A stretch of 64,000 bases of DNA from Aurifilum marmelostoma (lineage: Eukaryota > Ascomycota > Sordariomycetes > Diaporthales > Cryphonectriaceae). Under the pieces are notes generated by a model. It saw only the letters and a list, made by a program, of their open reading frames with translations, ran no database searches and was not told the origin of the DNA. Position 1 is the first letter of the stretch. Every line of letters starts with the position of its first letter. Shown in pieces: positions 22,221 to 33,411 of this stretch. A program made the translations under genes and the position numbers. Location: positions 186,001 to 250,000 of the forward strand of contig JAMXSV010000028.1 of NCBI GenBank assembly GCA_027559495.1, read 5' to 3'.

Positions 22221-24141
22221 GGTCAAGCCTCGTGTGGCCAAGACTAGCCCTGACGATCAGAATGCCGAGCTCGGTAATCAGGCAATTCCAAGAATGATAG
22301 AGACTCGTGTGACGCTGGAGTATCGCGCAAAACCAGAGATGAGAGCTGTTGTGGATTTGTGGAAAATGTGTAGTTGGAGGGGAAAGAGTGTCACGGCCGT
22401 TGAAGAAAAGGCTACATGAGCTTCGAAAATCGTGGAGGGGCAGAAGAAGAATCGGCGTTCCAGCGGAGGTCGATAGACTGTAAAGGTAGAGTGCCCAGGA
22501 CACTGCCCGCTCCTTCTCTCTCCCGTCGAGAGGTAATCAGCAATATCGATATTGGGGGCGTGCCTTCCCTCCGGGATTCACATATACAACGCCCAGGCAG
22601 AAACGATAGAGAGCAAGTCTGGCTCTCTACTTCCGCCAGTCTTCCATACTTCACTATTAGTAATTGCTTTGTCTCTCATACGCTCACCACCCTATGGCCT
22701 CGATTCCAGCCCTGACAGCATCTTCGTAGTGCCTTGCTATTTTTTTTTAAAAAAAAAGGTCAGAAGCAACGATGATTGGTGACCATTGGTGATGTTAAGC
22801 CAATATTGCAGCAGAGCAACAAACCGACACTAGATTTCAATAACAACACACCATAGGGTCCATAAGTACAGGGAACAAGCAGTGCGCAGTGACACATCGG
22901 GTACTCCATAGCCTACGTTCATAAAAACAGATTTTGCTTCCAGGGATCGTCCAGGAGGCTACTCGAAGGCGATTGTACGATGATGCCATCCCCACATCCT
23001 CCGTGCACGTTGCCCTAGATACATCGCACTTGATCTCAGCGTCAAATCCTAAGGCATATTTGCTAAGTTCATCAGTGGCGTGTCTGCAGTCATCTCTGAT
23101 TATGATAAGAAATTCATATCGTCGAGGCCATGCTGGACTCCGCCATCGCATGGTGTTTCCACGTGTCGGAACCTGCGGTCCAAGTTATTGTTCGGCACCA
23201 CATTGTTGGCATTATCAAGTAAGACACTCTGGGGTTTACCACAGTACTATACTAGGGCATATGCGGTCTAGACTCTCCTTTCCTCTGCACCAAGCAGAAT
23301 GCGGCTCAGGAGGAAGGCAAGGCTAACTAGATGTGTGTGTGGGGAGCAAGTTGCTCTCTCCCTGCTGAAGTATGTTTATCCTCCCCTCTGACGTCGTCCT
23401 TCTCGAATGCCTCCTTTTCGACATTATAAGTACTAATTATGTCGACGCCGTATTTAAGGGGGCTCTATCTGATGGTACAGCGGATCGTCAATCAACAACG
23501 ACTCAAAGCACCACCTGGGCATGCCGGATCGACAGTGGACGAGAGATATCGCTATTCAATATGGTTCGAGGACACAACCGAGGGCCCTTTCATTGATCGC
23601 TCGGACGCACAAGGGAAGGCCATGATGGTTCCTGACTCGCCATGATTTTTTCCTAATGTTGGTGGGGTTTCTCCCCCGTAGTGGATCTTGGTCAACCTGG
23701 GGAGGGGGAATGAGTAATTGAATTCGCAACGAGAAATTCAAAGCCGATCCGCACCCGTGACCTCGGCCGCCAAGGTCAAGAGTTATTACTTACCTGAATC
23801 TGTTACCCATTCTTGGCAATTCCTATCTGTTCCGTCCTATGCTGGAATCCAGAATTGGAGGCCAACCTTCTCTTCATCTTCAGTCCCTGACATGCAGCCC
23901 TATCGTCGTATGATCCTCCTGTCTGCCTCGTTGCCCTCTCCCTTGTCTCCTTCAGTCACTCCTCTCCCTACTACTACTGAGTAAGCCTTTTGCAGTGCTT
24001 CTCAATTTTTCTTTCCTTCTTGTTCTCCACGTTGTGGAGCCCAATCAGGTCTCGACCACCGTCCTTCCTTCCTCTCCTTCTTCCCAAACAAAAAACAACC
24101 CATCATCATTCTGTGATCATCCGAGGGAGGACGTCGTCAGT
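22221..24141. other. Divergent intergenic region, no gene
   Basis: About 1.9 kb between two divergent genes. It holds a perfect T10A9 palindromic tract at 22740-22758. The last 250 bases before the permease are pyrimidine-rich and contain a CCAAT word near 24040, as expected for a leader and promoter. No coding signal is convincing. Confidence 0.55.
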
Positions 24142-25779
24142 ATGGGGCGCGCAGATTCTATCACTGGTGCCCGTCGAGGCACGCAAGGAGGCGCGGGCGC
24201 CACGACGGCAGCAGCAGCAGCAGCCGACGATGCCCTGGCCAAGATGGGCTACAAATCCGAGCTCCCGCGCAGCCTGAGCATGCTGTCGGTGCTGGGGCTC
24301 TCATTCGCCATCATGGCGGTCCCCTACGGCCTCAGCACCACTTTCTACATCACCCTCTCCAACGGTCAGAGCGTGACTATCCTGTGGGGTTGGGTTCTCT
24401 TGTCGCTCCTGTCCGTCGCCATTGCCGCCTCGCTGGCCGAGATCTGCTCTGTTTACCCGACCGCGGGTGGCGTGTACTACTGGAGTGCCCTGCTGTCGAG
24501 CCCGGAGTGGGCTCCCATCGCCAGCTGGATCACAGGGTGGCTGACTCTGGTGGGCAACTGGACGGTGACGCTCTCCATCAACTTTGGCGGGGCCCAGCTG
24601 ATCCTCAGCGCCATCTCGCTGTGGGACGAGGACTTTGTCGCCAACGAGTGGCAGACCATTCTCATGTTCTGGGCCTGCATGCTGGTGTGCTATCTCATCA
24701 ACGTCTTTGGCTCGAAGTGGCTCGACCAGATCAACACCATGTGCATCTACTGGACTGGCGCGTCCATCGTCATCTTTCTCATCGTCCTGCTCGTCATGTC
24801 CCCGACCAAGAGGAGCGGCGAGTTTGTTTTTGCGCACTACGATGCTTCGGCCTCTGGCTGGCCCTGGGGATGGAGTTTCTTCGTTGGTCTGCTGCAGCCG
24901 GCTTATGTCCTGACGGGTTACGGCATGGTGGCCTCGATGTGCGAGGAGGTGCAGAACCCAGAGCGCGAGGTGCCCAAGGCCATCGTCTTGTCTGTCGTGG
25001 CGGCGGGTATTACAGGCCTGGTATATCTTATCCCCGTCCTGTTTGTGCTGCCCGATGTGCAGACCCTGTTGGATGTTGCAAACGGACAGCCCATCGGCCT
25101 CGTGTTCAAGACGGCAACGGGTAGCGCAGGCGGCGGCTTTGGACTGTTGTTTCTGATCCTGGGCATCTGGCTCTTCGCTGGTGTGGGCGCTTTGACTGCC
25201 TCCAGCCGGTGCACCTACGCCTTTGCCCGCGACGGCGCCATCCCTGCCTCGAAGATCTGGGCCAGGGTCAACGACCGCTTCGAGATCCCCTTCTGGGCGC
25301 TCACCTTGTCCACTGTCGTCGACTGCCTCCTCGGCCTCATCTACTTCGGCTCCTCGGCCGCCTTCAGCAGCTTCACGGGCGTGGCCACCATCTGCCTTGC
25401 GACCTCGTACGGCCTGCCCATCCTCGTGTCCGTGGTCCAGGGCCGCAAGCACCTCAAGCACGCCTCCTTCTCGCTCGGAAAGTTCGGCATGGCCATCAAC
25501 GTCACCACCCTGCTCTGGATCGTGCTGTCTATCTTCCTGTTCTGCATGCCCACCAACCTGACGGGACTCGACAGCTCCACCATGAACTATGCCAGTGTGG
25601 TCTTTGCCGGGTTTGCGCTCATCAGCCTGGCGTGGTACTTTGTCTGGGGCAGAAAGAACTTCTCGGGCCCACCGGTGTTGAAGGATGGCGTCGAGGATAT
25701 TGTGAGCGGGCAGTCGGTGGATGAGGAGAGGCCACAGGAGAAGACGATGAGTGGCAAGCAAGATGATGCCAGTAAATAG
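24142..25779 (+). CDS. APC-superfamily permease (GABA/choline/amino-acid type)
   Basis: Intronless, 545 residues from the first in-frame ATG at 24142. About twelve hydrophobic segments can be followed. The N-terminal region carries MGYKSELPRSLSMLSVLGLSFAIM and EICSVYPTAGGVYYW, followed by GWLTLVGNW; these are signatures of the fungal amino acid/choline transporter branch (UGA4, HNM1 relatives). The loop VASMCEEVQNPEREVPKAIV and ASSRCTYAFARDGAIP are further family marks. It should act at the plasma membrane in proton-coupled uptake of a small amine or amino acid. The exact substrate cannot be read from sequence. Very high GC at third codon positions creates long antisense open frames, which are shadows. 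The gene lies 525 bases upstream of a secreted GMC oxidoreductase on the same strand. Confidence 0.93.
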   Translation: MGRADSITGARRGTQGGAGATTAAAAAADDALAKMGYKSELPRSLSMLSVLGLSFAIMAVPYGLSTTFYITLSNGQSVTILWGWVLLSLLSVAIAASLAEICSVYPTAGGVYYWSALLSSPEWAPIASWITGWLTLVGNWTVTLSINFGGAQLILSAISLWDEDFVANEWQTILMFWACMLVCYLINVFGSKWLDQINTMCIYWTGASIVIFLIVLLVMSPTKRSGEFVFAHYDASASGWPWGWSFFVGLLQPAYVLTGYGMVASMCEEVQNPEREVPKAIVLSVVAAGITGLVYLIPVLFVLPDVQTLLDVANGQPIGLVFKTATGSAGGGFGLLFLILGIWLFAGVGALTASSRCTYAFARDGAIPASKIWARVNDRFEIPFWALTLSTVVDCLLGLIYFGSSAAFSSFTGVATICLATSYGLPILVSVVQGRKHLKHASFSLGKFGMAINVTTLLWIVLSIFLFCMPTNLTGLDSSTMNYASVVFAGFALISLAWYFVWGRKNFSGPPVLKDGVEDIVSGQSVDEERPQEKTMSGKQDDASK

Positions 25780-26303
25780 GCCATGTATATTAGATATGTA
25801 AATTTACACAACTTTTAGCAAGAACTGACCAGTGTTAAGCAAGAGACATAGCCATGGTTGCACCATCACAAGTAGTAGTCTGACGGCGTCAGCTAAATGC
25901 ACGCCCCCCGCTGACGCCAAGGTCGGGTTCCCTCTGATCTGGATGTTCTTCACGCCAGCGGCCTGCAGAAGAAGCGGGGTTGACTTACAAAACAGGACAA
26001 TTGCATGCAGCCGGTCAGCCGTTCATGGAATCATTCGTCAGCTCGTGGTGACATCTTTCGGCAGATGGGTTGTTTCGTACAGTGCCACTGCCATGGCGAT
26101 ATCAATCACCACTTCTAGGAAGACCATTCTGTACATGACACCCGTGGATAAATTCGTCAGTCAGCACCTGGTTCTTCTGCCAAAGGAAGCCCAAGGGACC
26201 TCCGGTCAGATACCATCAGAGGCCTCGTTTCAGGCTTTCGATCATCTTAATTCTGGGTTTATTGGGTGCGGAGAGAACTGTGCGGGGATCAGCACACATC
26301 AAG
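25780..26303. promoter_or_regulatory. Intergenic region upstream of the first GMC oxidoreductase
   Basis: 524 bases between two co-oriented genes, lower in GC than the permease. It must contain the permease 3' end and the GMC promoter. No specific element can be assigned. Confidence 0.4.
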
Positions 26304-28635
26304 ATGCTGCACCGACTGTGGCTCATCATCACTGCTGCTTACACGAGCCTCGTGTGTGCCACCCTTGTGACAAATGACACAACAGTAGCAGCAAACCAGA
26401 CTTTTGACTATGTGGTCATCGGCGCCGGCCTCGGAGGCATCACCGTGGCCAACAAATTAAGCGGGCAGGGTTATTCAACGCTCGTTATTGAGGCTGGGCC
26501 GGACCCGCGATGGAACCCTGAGGTGACGGTCGCTGCAGACAGAGTGCTGCATGATCCTTATTGCGACTGGCTTTACCCAGCTTACTATGAAAACGGCACT
26601 GTTCTGTCTGTGGCTGTGGACGCTGGTGCGTGCATTGGTGGGAGCACGTCGAGTAGGTTGATGTTAAGTCTACGCACGGGAAGTGGCATGAGACGATGTT
26701 GTGATGCTGATTAGAACTATTACCCTAGTCAACGGCATGGTATGGAATAGACCAAGTGATGTGGAGGTTGACAAACTCGAAGCATTTGGCAATCCGGGGT
26801 GGAATTGGAAGAATATTGAACCGGTACATATGCTGCTTGCCCACAAGGTGAGAATGAAGCAGTTATGGACGCATGACTGACCACGCAGCGCAGTATATGA
26901 CTGCTATAGAGAGAAACATCCCTCCAAATCAACTCCAAAGAGAGCAGGGTGCAGGCCTGGATCCATATGTCCATGGGTTCAAGGGCGCTGTGAACGTTTC
27001 GTTCCCAGTACGTCTATGCGAGCATACAGCTGACTACCGAAATCAACCAAATTCGAAACCCCTCCTTTGAAAGTTCTAATGTGTTCTCTAGATTCCAATG
27101 CGAATCCCAGAAGCGGTCGCGATCTACAAAGATTCTCTTCCTTTAGTGTTCCCAGGCCTTGTGATCAGCAATGACTTGTCGAATCGCTCCGCTGATTATA
27201 CCGTTTCAGCATCGACGTCCTGGACAATCTGGTATGATAATGTCACAAACGAAAACTTGCGCTCGTCTGCAGCAAATGCTCTCCTCTGGGCGCCTGATCA
27301 ACAGAGAGAAAGGCTCACCATATTGGCAAATCACAAAGTTGACAAGATCCTGTTTACTCCCAATATGACAGCCACCAAGGTTGTATTTGCAACCAAGCCA
27401 GGAAGCACTGTACCAGGAAGCCAACCAGGCTTCCACGTAGTTCATGCGGCCAGGGAAATAATTTTGTCGGCCGGAGCTCTCGCGAGCGCCTCTATACTGG
27501 AGAGATCAGGTATCGGAAACACGAGTATCTTGCAGGGCGTGGGCATCCAGCCGCTTGTTGATCTCCCGGGAGTGGGCTGCCATCTAGTAGATCAGCCAGG
27601 CACTGGAGCAGCTGCGCTCGTTGCGGAAGAGTACCAGAACGATACGGCTATCATTGATGATGTGAACATCTTTGCACCTATTATAAGCCTGGTCAACGTG
27701 GAACAGATCTGGCCAAACGGTGAGGCACTTTTGCGCTCCAATGGACACGACAAAGTCGCGAGTGCCTTATGCTAACTATCATAATAATCAATAAATAGAT
27801 TCTGGTCCGATTTTGGCTCAACTTGTGGCACCAGGAAGTCTCGAGGCTCGTGCTGAAGCCCTCGTGTCTGCTGGAGCGGCAGTCAACACTGTTGGGGCCA
27901 TGACAATACTCAACGCCACGATCGATTTGATTGTCAACAGGCATTGTAGGTTACATGTAGCCATGAGACAGCATAACAATATATGACTGACACGATCGCA
28001 GTCCCCGTGGCGGAACTAATTGGCGAGTCCTATCCAACAGTTCTCGAAGCCATCTTCTGGCCGCTGATACCCCTGTCGCGCGGCCACGTCCACATCAACT
28101 CCTCGGATCCTTTTCAGGACCAGCTCATCGTCCCACGGTTCCTCACAGACGTTTTCGACCAACAGGTTGCCGTGGCCGTCAGCAGACGCGCTGGTGCCTT
28201 GTTCTCGTCTGCGCCGTGGTCTCCAATAGTTGCCGACGCCTACTATAATCCAGCCTTGGGACCTAATAGCACAGATGCAGAGTATCTGGCCTGGTATCAG
28301 TCGACTAGCTATGGGGCGAGCCATTGGGTTGGGAGTACTGCAATGCTGCCTAGGGAATTAGGAGGTGTTGTTGATCCTGAGCTTGGGTGAGTTGCTTGCT
28401 TACTAGCTGCTTCCATGTGGGACCCTCTGCTGTCTTGAAGATTCTTCTGGACTTGACCTTGGTAACATCAGCTGACAATACTATGATGTCTGGTAGGGTG
28501 TATGGGACACATAGCCTCCGAGTGGTTGATGCTGGGATCTTTCCAATTGAGCTCACATCACACCCTATGGCGTATCTATATTCGGTGGCGCAAAAGGCTG
28601 CTTCTATCATCCTGAAAAAGGCCCAGCAGGAGTGA
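26304..28635 (+). CDS. Secreted GMC-type FAD oxidoreductase, seven exons
   Basis: Exons 26304-26652, 26729-26823, 26894-27007, 27092-27719, 27799-27945, 28002-28386 and 28497-28635 give 618 residues with all phases consistent. A signal peptide (LHRLWLIITAAYTSLVCA) precedes the dinucleotide fold DYVVIGAGLGGITVANKLS ... VIEAG. The second GMC signature appears around EIILSAGALASASILERSGIG. Near the C-terminus are the active-site histidine in GASHWVGSTAM and the second catalytic position in TSHPMAYLYS. The reaction class is oxidation of an alcohol (aryl alcohol, sugar or a metabolite intermediate) with FAD. Many Asn-X-Ser/Thr sites suit a secreted protein. Codon use is less GC-biased and introns far more numerous than in the other GMC gene of this window, so the two are not recent duplicates. 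Confidence 0.92.
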
Positions 28636-28983
28636 GTAGAGATTGAAAGAGGAATTAGTGGGATAGGGCTTTGGAGCTTCAACCAAGAAGATGCTATGAC
28701 GCACGGTACATTGTACTTTACCTCGCAATCAGTTCACAACCCTTGATAGTGGAAATCTCAAGGCTTGCATATTAACTTGGTATATGTGAAGGGTCGATTA
28801 TCTGATCAAGGCTGTCAAACCTCCAGAGCTTCACATGTCCCCAATCGCCTGGGCAACCTTCAATGACGGACCTACGTCAATGTCTGCTTTCTTTTTCTAT
28901 TCTGCTTGTTTTTCTTTTCTGTCCCCAGAGCGATCTTTCATCCAGTTGTGTAGGGTTTGAGCAACTATTGTCCAGGCATCACG
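28636..28983. other. Short intergenic stretch
   Basis: 348 bases between two co-oriented genes, with pyrimidine-rich sequence near 28885-28925 that probably belongs to the leader of the MYND gene. Nothing else seen. Confidence 0.5.
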
Positions 28984-30314
28984 ATGGACACACGGTCAAC
29001 CACTCGAAGCTCAAGACGCAGCCGAAGGCTTGCTCATCAGCCACCTGTAGTGTTCCATGCCAAAAAGAGTGAGTTTCCGACGATACAGAGCCCTAACAAG
29101 CACAGCAACAGCGTGTCGTGACAGATCTTGCCAGGTTGCATTACCTAGAGCTGGCAGCCTAATTGGACAAGCTATCAGCGAAATGATGGACGACGAGCAT
29201 CAAATAGGTGTATTGGATGGTGGAGACAATGGTTTTGTTGTTAGAGATGACTCTGTCTAGAGAGACTACTGACATTCATATCCAAACAGAAAAGAATAGT
29301 CACAAAGCGAAGCATCCAGCCACACCGCAGTCTGTGGAAAAGACCACCTCGGGCCATGCTATCAGTAGAACGAATGGCAAGGCTGAAGCTGGAGATCTAG
29401 CCACCAGCCAAATCCCAATCAACACTGCTACTCCCACCGATTTCCTGGGCACGACGGACGCCTCGGTCGAGGGTGATTTAATCGGCAACGCGTCCACGTG
29501 TGACGCGACAAACGCCTCAATGGAAAACAACAGTCCCCCCATCGGAGGCATGACCGACGTGAAGGCTCCCTCAACCCAGCTCGTCTCTAAAGCTCAAGAT
29601 GCATCAGAACAACATGAACAAGTCTCTACCACCCAGCCCGTCCACAGCGTTCACGACCAAGTCACTACTACCGACAAAAGCCCTAGAAATGCGATGACAA
29701 GTACGAACACGGCGTCTATGGGCTTCAAGAAAAGCCCACGCGACGATACTCGCGCTGAGATGGCGCCGGAGCATGAGTCTTCACGCGCGCACACACCTGA
29801 GCCATCGGGCTCCTCCAAGCGCCCCAGCACGATCGCGCAACAGATACACGAACAAGTCCCACACCTCAGAGACGTCACCAAATGCGCAAACTGCGGAAAC
29901 GAGCCCAAGAAATACCTGGTCTGCGCGCGCTGCTTGCGTGCTCGCTACTGTGGCAAGTACTGCCAGGTGTGGGATTGGAAGCTGCACGAGGCCGTGTGCG
30001 AGCGGTCGGCCGACGCGACGAACAAGGAGGTCGAGGATCTCAAGGCATGGGCAGAAGATTTCTGGAACGGCGCGGTGCAGATGCTGAAAGACAATGCTGC
30101 TGCCGAGAAAGCCTTCATCGGGGCTGGCGACGGTGCGAAGGGCAAGGCTCGAGCTCGTGCTGGATCTGGAGGCGAGGAGGAAGCGGACAGTCAGGTTGAG
30201 GGTTCTCCTTTCAATGAACCCCCTGCGTCTCCTCCTTCTATGTACTGGTCTCGAGCCATGTCTCTTCATCTGGCCAAGGGAGGAAGTTTCGAACCTGATC
30301 TGTTTCAGGACTAG
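28984..30314 (+). CDS. MYND zinc-finger protein
   Basis: Proposed exons 28984-29068, 29151-29207 and 29290-30314, 388 residues. Exon 1 begins MDTRSTTRSSRRSRR. The third exon is certain; the two upstream exons are chosen because their GT-AG borders and phases join without a stop. Residues about 247-285 form a MYND finger: CANCGNEPKKYLVCARC, then ARYCGKYCQ and HEAVC, supplying the C-C-C-C-C-C-H-C zinc ligands. The rest is disordered, rich in Ser/Thr/Gln before the finger and acidic after it. MYND fingers bind proline-rich peptides in partner proteins, often in chromatin or signalling complexes. No SET or other catalytic domain is present, so this is probably an adaptor. Confidence 0.82.
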
Positions 30315-30672
30315 AAGGACGAGTCTAGGCATGGAGAAGGGCACAGCAGGCTCAAGTTGAGGGGCTATTACTATGGAATATGCCTCTATTTGTTCTGAGC
30401 TGCCAAGGAAGGCCAGAAAGCAGACCTGGCTGAAGCTCTTCACAGAAAGGTTAGGAGCGGGTGCCTGGCAACCCCATCTCTAACTCTCGTCCGACCTTGT
30501 AGATGATACCCCTCGAGAGCACAGGAGACAACCAGACTTCGATGAAATGAATTCATCGATATCCCTCCCGCCCAAATTATACAATGAAGAGTGATTGATA
30601 TACTCTTAATGGCTGCAAACTGATACAAACCTTTGAGCAACATTTGATTGCGTCGATGAAGAACAGCATGGA
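30315..30672. other. Convergent intergenic stretch
   Basis: 358 bases between the converging 3' ends of the MYND gene and the STAND-like gene. Nothing notable. Confidence 0.55.
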
Positions 30673-32962
30673 TTAGTCGTAGCCTGAACTCTCAGATGGA
30701 TTCCAAGTGAACCCTGGAGCAACGGATCCCTGGATCTCCAAGGCCATGGTCCGTCCGGACTTCTCAGCGTGAGCCATGTTACCAGCTCGTAATGACAAGC
30801 GCTGTGCTGGACCAGTGAGCTCCACAAGCCTCGTGCTCTTCCCGGCGCTCGTCATCAGAAGCTTGAAAACAAAGCCAGGCCGAACAAAACCGCTACAAAG
30901 ATCGCTGAGGAAATAGAAGATGGTAGTAAGTTCATCACACCACCCGTCATGGCTCCTCTCGAACTCGGCGATGTTGTCCACTATACACAATATCCTCGAA
31001 ACTCCCACAGTCCGCAGGACGAGCTCCTTGAAAAGGTAGCACAGAGCATCGAGGTTGTCGTTGGCAACATCCTGGATGAGGTTTTGGTTCGTCAGCCAGT
31101 CTAGATATGGTTGAGGCTGGTTCGGATACAGCAGCACTTGACAAATCAGACTGCGCATCAGTCCCCGCGGGCCTCTTGCCGGGTCGTCATCGCCAAGGCA
31201 GTGCTGGCCGGCGAAGAAATGCAAGACCATGCACGCGGGATCCTGTGTCATCATAGCGGCGAGCGAGGCACAAAACACCGAGATGGGAGAAATCTTTCCC
31301 TCGCAGTCTTCCTTGCAGTGGCCATCGACGAGGAGGATATCTGAAGCTGGACTCGCCAGGAGCTCCTGGAACCTCGGCCTCGTAAGGAGGTATCGCCCCC
31401 GGCCCAGGAGATTTGGCGGCATAGTTTGGCCTTTGCGAAGCACCGTGTCGCGGTCCTCAACAACAGAGAGAGGCTGAATCTTTAGGAGGCCGATGAGTTG
31501 CTCGAGTGTCAACACCGCGGAAAATGACTGAGGGTTAGGGCTGGGAGTTCGAGGTGGGATGGGTTGCAGGCCTTCCAGATGAGATCAAGTTAGCGGCTGT
31601 TGATAAGATTCCTCGACAGACGAGAAAATGATCGATGAGGACGTCGAGGCTCGTGTCGACTTACTTTGTTTCCATATCTGTTCGTTGCTGAGATGATAAA
31701 AAGAGGTGTGTATCAGCTCCGTCCTCTGCATGGACTCCATCAGCTCCAACGGAATCAACACAACGCCTCCCCTGAACACAGCCTCATAAGTAGACTGCAT
31801 GATCGCCATCTGTGACTCCATGTTCGAGAGCTGGGCCGAGACGTCGCTCCCTGCCTTTTGTATTGAAGCTTCCATCCTGGCCTCCAGTTGTCCGAGTTGC
31901 GTTGTGGCTTCCTGATGCTGCGCCTGAATGGTCGAAGCAACCTCAGTGACACGGCCCTTTGTGTCCTCAACAGCCTGGTGCGTCGCAATACCTTGATACG
32001 CAGCGAATTCTGTATTGTAGTGCGTGTCCGCAGCCCTCATCCGGTCGAGTCTGTCTATATTGTTGTCCACATTTTCCTTGGCTCTTCTGACAGTTGAGAG
32101 GATTTCCTCGATCATACCTGCCTCGTGGGCGGGTACTGCTTGTTTGAGGGTGAAACGGAATCGTTCCATTCTGGATGTACTGCCCTGCTTGTGGTTCAAT
32201 ATGTCGATGAGCCCGCGGATTGCGTCCATACAGTCGTCGTAAAGCTGCCGAGCAGCTTTCTTAAGCTGCTCATCCGTTTTGAAGCTGTGCCATCGCTCGA
32301 GGGCGACACTGAGAGTTATGGGAATATCACCCAACGCACTCAGGACTTTCTCGCGGTTCTTGATCCTGTCGACCCATCCCTAGAGAGTCTATGAGCCCTG
32401 TGCGATAGTCTTCCATGGGGCAGCAATAATCTGGACGGCGGAGTGCATCATACTGTGAAGATCTTGGATAGTGCCACCCGAAGAATCCCAAGGCCGTGTT
32501 CGTCAGGTATCAGCTCCGCGAGCCCGTTCAAGACATTAGCAACATCATGTCCTTTCCGCAGAGCCCGACGGGCTCTGTTCTTCTCGCCTTCGTCTTTGTA
32601 ATGCTCCTCGGCGTTGCTGATGAGCTCTAGCACATCCTTCCATGTCGGGATAGGTTGCGTCTTCTCTGAGCTGTCTGCTTGTGACGGACGGAAGAGCCTA
32701 TCTAGATATCTGCGACAAGCTGCTTAGAATGACCTGTTCGCGAAAAAAAGAACCCAGCAACGAAGAGCACAGCTGGGACATACTCGGCTGAAGGTACGGA
32801 CCATGTGCCCTGTCCCTGGTCATATTCCGTCACCACCCCGCTGCCAGGGAGCACCTGATTGATCGCTAATGAAGTTTGGAACTTCTGAAAAACGACGACT
32901 TCCTGGTCGTCGTCTAGCGTGGACTGAAGACTGGGTGGGATCGAAGGACGTCTATTAGCCAT
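30673..32962 (-). CDS. STAND-like fungal protein with helical N-terminus and degenerate P-loop region
   Basis: Exons 32802-32962, 32454-32697, 31665-32379 and 30673-31571 join in frame to 672 residues; the borders of the first intron are the least certain. After a short variable start, residues about 80-210 are helical (KNRARRALRKGHDVANVLNGL ... REKVLSALGDIPITLSVALERW). They resemble the N-terminal module of fungal STAND/NLR-type proteins. A coiled coil follows (about 250-330). The C-terminal half has the outline of an NTPase domain of that class: DILLVDGHCKEDCEGKISP where a Walker A loop should be, MVLHFFAGQH, DPARGPRGLMRSLICQVLL, and ILCIVDNIAEF as a Walker B-like strand. There is no GKT/GKS, so nucleotide hydrolysis is doubtful. 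It is transcribed away from the AAA+ ATPase gene 449 bases off. Recognition or adaptor function is inference. Confidence 0.75.
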
Positions 32963-33411
32963 GCCGCTTGTCATTGCGCACGTCACCTAGGCCATTCGAT
33001 GTTATCACGAGTCAACCCGTCCGGAATATCAGAATCATTTAATATAACGCCTCCGAGCGGAGCCTGCCCTCGTCAGAGCTGAACGTTCCCCGCTTTTTCA
33101 GCTCTATCTTCCTACATAAGCGCTGGCGATTATGCAGGTAAGCAGCATGGCGCCCAATGAACTTCTCAGCCGATCAAAAGTCTGCTCAGGGGTCGTAGAC
33201 AAACCCCAGCGATGCGTGTAATACTTGCAACTCGTCATCCAAGGTTGCATGTTCGTCAGCATCCTCTGTGTAGAGCCGCGGATTCCACCACTGTTTGTCA
33301 CTTCAGCTCCAGTTGTCCCAACTCAAAAGCTCCCCAGCTCTCTTCCGAAGGCTAGCACCGTGCTCAAAATTGTCTTTTTTATGACTGAGAATCGCGACAA
33401 ACACACTTGAT
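32963..33411. promoter_or_regulatory. Bidirectional intergenic region of the STAND-like / AAA+ pair
   Basis: 449 bases separate the two start codons, which face away from each other. Coordinated control by a shared promoter is plausible. No known motif is assigned. Confidence 0.45.

Noticed and set aside
24301..25761. 486-residue antisense frame
   Set aside because: Exact shadow of the permease gene caused by third-position GC.
25832..26377. 181-residue frame overlapping the start of the first GMC gene
   Set aside because: Conflicts with a clear signal peptide and FAD fold in another frame and shows no motif.
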